From positions 1 to 7,040 of the forward strand of contig JADFYS010000104.1 in the NCBI GenBank assembly GCA_015232955.1: DNA of 7,040 bases. Direction: 5' to 3'. This DNA is from Gammaproteobacteria bacterium. GTDB taxonomy: Bacteria; Pseudomonadota; Gammaproteobacteria; Thiohalomonadales; Thiohalomonadaceae. The position numbers and the translations under genes were made by a program. Positions 5,923 through 7,040 of this stretch are shown in pieces (position 1 is the stretch's first letter; the number at the start of each line of letters is the position of its first letter). The notes under the pieces were generated by a model, which was not told the DNA's origin, searched no databases, and saw only the letters and a list, made by a program, of their open reading frames with translations.

Positions 5923-6071
5923 TCCGGAATCCGTAGTTGACCGTGACTTACAGAGGTCAATCGCACAGCAATTACATGAACACTGAAACCAGTCATCTCC
6001 CTTTTTTGGATGACTTGCGCCACATCACAAAAGGGTGATTCACAGTGTCTAACTGCGGATATCAGGTTCAT
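5919..6071 (-). other. Possible leader ORF overlapping the rpoN start (speculative)
   Basis: A frame on the - strand runs from ATG 6071 to TGA 5921-5919, encoding 50 residues; an internal ATG at 5996 would give 25 residues beginning MTGFSVHVIAV. Its TGA shares bases with the rpoN TTG (TTGA). The ATG at 6071 has no Shine-Dalgarno, and the one at 5996 has GGGAG placed too close. No family is recognised. A frame this short can occur by chance; it is listed because it would explain use of a weak TTG start by translational coupling. Confidence 0.15.
5991..6015. repeat. 7-bp inverted repeat upstream of rpoN
   Basis: AGTCATC (5991-5997) and GATGACT (6009-6015) are perfect inverted copies with an 11-base spacer that includes six T on the + strand. 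In the rpoN mRNA leader it would form a small stem with an A/G-rich loop. It overlaps the ATG at 5996 of the possible leader ORF. It could be an operator or an RNA structure; no known site was recognised. Confidence 0.4.
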
Positions 6072-6118
6072 TAAGAGGTAAGGAGCGCTCAATACCGGTT
6101 AGAGGAGTTAAGGTTCAT
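6064..6118 (+). repeat. 8-base direct repeat pair AGGTTCAT
   Basis: AGGTTCAT occurs at 6064-6071 and 6111-6118, 47 bases apart. The sequence between also has two loosely similar purine-rich blocks (TTAAGAGGTAAGG at 6071-6083 and TTAGAGGAGTTAAGG at 6099-6113) and the palindrome GAGCGCTC (6083-6090). It might be a regulator binding region, but the copies are short. Confidence 0.3.
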
Positions 6119-6124
6119 GACTCT

Positions 6125-6130
6125 ATTCTA
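6125..6130 (-). promoter_or_regulatory. Weak candidate -10 element for rpoN
   Basis: TAGAAT on the - strand is five of six to the sigma-70 -10 consensus and lies about 200 bases before the rpoN start. The best -35 at a 17-base spacing, AATACA (6153-6148), matches only three of six. It is a candidate only. Confidence 0.15.
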
Positions 6131-6191
6131 GCGCAAAAAGCGGGATCTGTATTGAATCACTGCGATCATTGATCTCGTGAGTGGGCCATCT

Positions 6192-6208
6192 CCTCTCCCC
6201 AGGAGAGG
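6192..6208. repeat. 7-bp perfect hairpin after lptB
   Basis: CCTCTCC (6192-6198) and GGAGAGG (6202-6208) are separated by three bases, 14 bases past the lptB stop. Neither strand has a T run after it, so it is not a typical intrinsic terminator. The CCTCTCC/GGAGAGG form resembles repetitive extragenic palindromes seen in some gammaproteobacterial genomes, and may stabilise the lptB mRNA end (inference). Confidence 0.45.
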
Positions 6209-6222
6209 GAATTGGGGCGAAA

Positions 6223-6960
6223 TTAGAGTTTGAACTGCTCACCAAGGTATATTTTTCGTACTTTTTCATTCTCAAGGAGCTGTTTAGGGCTGCCTGCAGC
6301 AATCACCCTCCCTTCACCTATAATATATCCCCGTTCACAGATTCCAAGGGTCTCCCGAACATTATGGTCGGTAATGAGGATGCCGATTCCCCGCCCCTGT
6401 AACTGACGGATGATATTCTGAATATCGATCACCGAGATGGGATCGACCCCGGCAAATGGCTCATCGAGCAGAATAAAGCGAGGGTTGGCTGCGAGGGCAC
6501 GAGCGATCTCGACCCGTCTCCGTTCACCCCCGGAGAGGGCCATGCCTGCACTCTGTTCGAGATGGGTGATGTGAAACTCTTCGAGAAGAAGGTGGAGCTG
6601 ATCTTGTCGCTGCTCAGGGTCCAGTTCACGACGCGTCTCCAGAATCGCCATTATGTTGTCACCGACACTTAGTTTGCGAAAGACCGACGCCTCTTGTGGC
6701 AGGTATCCCAGCCCGAGCTGTGCTCGGCGGTGGATCGGTTGCTGTGTAATATCGTGCTGGTCAAGGGTGATACGCCCTCGGTCCGCTTCAATCAGGCCGA
6801 CAATCATATAGAAGCAGGTGGTTTTGCCTGCACCATTGGGGCCGAGAAGACCGACAATCTCCCCCGCTTCCAGCTGCAGCGAGACATCAATGACCACCGA
6901 CCGTTTGCGGTAGCTTTTGCCAAGATTGGCGGCGACAAGCTTTTGTGGTGCAAGCTCCAT
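6223..6960 (-). CDS. lptB: LPS export ABC transporter ATP-binding protein LptB
   Basis: Cytoplasmic ATPase of the LptB2FGC complex that extracts lipopolysaccharide from the inner membrane and drives it along the Lpt bridge. It has 245 residues (E. coli 241). Motifs in order: Walker A GPNGAGKTT (40-48), Q-loop YLPQEASVFRKLSV with Gln89, signature LSGGERRR (142-149), Walker B FILLDE with catalytic Glu167, PFAGVDPISVIDI (168-180), and switch His199 in ITDHNVRETL. IYLGEQFKL at the C-terminus is the LptB-type ending. All catalytic residues are present. ATG 6960 overlaps the TAA of an upstream frame as TAATG, suggesting coupling. lptB before rpoN is the usual proteobacterial order. An ordinary branched-chain amino acid ABC ATPase is excluded by the close, full-length match to LptB. 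Confidence 0.98.
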   Translation of the reverse strand: MELAPQKLVAANLGKSYRKRSVVIDVSLQLEAGEIVGLLGPNGAGKTTCFYMIVGLIEADRGRITLDQHDITQQPIHRRAQLGLGYLPQEASVFRKLSVGDNIMAILETRRELDPEQRQDQLHLLLEEFHITHLEQSAGMALSGGERRRVEIARALAANPRFILLDEPFAGVDPISVIDIQNIIRQLQGRGIGILITDHNVRETLGICERGYIIGEGRVIAAGSPKQLLENEKVRKIYLGEQFKL

Positions 6961-7040
6961 TAGCCTAAAATCCGCAGTTGGACACCGTGAAGGGTGCGTT
7001 TGTGGCGGTGCAGTGCAACGAAGGCATGGATGCCGAAGGT
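6960..7040 (-). CDS. Possible 3' end of an upstream gene (lptA expected by position)
   Basis: A - strand frame enters the window at 7040 and ends at TAA 6962-6960, sharing one base with the lptB ATG. Only 26 codons are visible (TFGIHAFVAL and on to RILG). The position predicts lptA, but I do not recognise the LptA C-terminus here, and the other two frames are no clearer: one ends 10 bases earlier at TAG, the other stays open into lptB. The TAATG junction is the main support. Confidence 0.3.
   Translation of the reverse strand, partial: TFGIHAFVALHRHKRTLHGVQLRILG

Larger units (their letters stand above)
5923..6222. other. 300-base intergenic region between lptB and rpoN
   Basis: The only gap of this size in the window. 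It holds a 7-bp hairpin after lptB, a pair of 8-base direct repeats, a 7-bp inverted repeat near rpoN, a possible short leader ORF and a TTGACC...GGTCAA inverted repeat (5937-5942 and 5955-5960). It probably carries the rpoN promoter, but no convincing -35/-10 pair and no GG-N10-GC sigma-54 site was found by eye. No RNA gene was recognised. Confidence 0.6.

Noticed and set aside
6192..6208. Intrinsic terminator for lptB
   Set aside because: The stem is good, but no T run follows on the - strand; listed as a repeat instead.
5923..6222. Sigma-54 autoregulatory promoter upstream of rpoN
   Set aside because: Scanned by eye on the - strand for GG-N10-GC within a TGGC...TTGC context; candidates such as TGGCGCAAGTCATCC fail at the second element.
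1..7040. CRISPR array, tRNA, rRNA, insertion sequence or prophage genes
   Set aside because: No regular spaced repeats, cloverleaf-like segments, transposase or phage-type frames were seen; nearly the whole window is occupied by housekeeping and regulatory genes.

Overview
The window looks like the chromosome of a gammaproteobacterium (inferred). SerRS, RpoN, LptB, HPF, PtsN, RapZ and a DarP/YjgA protein all resemble their enterobacterial counterparts closely. The presence of an HPr kinase beside ptsN and rapZ, however, points away from the enterics, towards lineages that keep the older Ntr-PTS locus. No mobile element, tRNA, rRNA or CRISPR array was seen.

Layout: on the + strand, bases 1-807 hold the 3' part of serS (seryl-tRNA synthetase). 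Everything else recognised lies on the - strand and reads from right to left: the end of an unidentified frame at the window edge (7040-6960), lptB (6960-6223), a 300-base gap with several small repeats, rpoN (5922-4417), hpf (4393-4061), ptsN (3993-3505), a short hprK (3469-2924), rapZ (2933-2067), a mannose-type PTS EIIA (2070-1654), an HPr/NPr phosphocarrier (1657-1361) and darP (1364-804). The last five genes overlap head to tail, by 10 bases and then 4 bases each time, so the hprK-to-darP part is very probably one translationally coupled operon. darP and serS converge with overlapping stop codons.

Function: the set is a regulatory phosphorelay rather than a sugar transporter. HPr carries both the catalytic His and the regulatory Ser. 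Two EIIA proteins (Ntr type and Man type) can accept phosphate from it, HprK could phosphorylate the Ser, and RapZ is a nucleotide-binding regulator. No EI or EIIB/EIIC is present here. RpoN (sigma-54), ribosome hibernation factor HPF and the 50S assembly factor DarP sit in the same gene line, and LptB, the lipopolysaccharide export ATPase, precedes it.

Points of most interest: HprK consists of the kinase domain only and has substitutions in its family signature; its start region contains a hairpin and a better-placed ATG in another frame; rpoN starts at TTG, with a possible leader ORF whose stop overlaps that start. I did not find a wholly new system; the window is a variant of a known locus.
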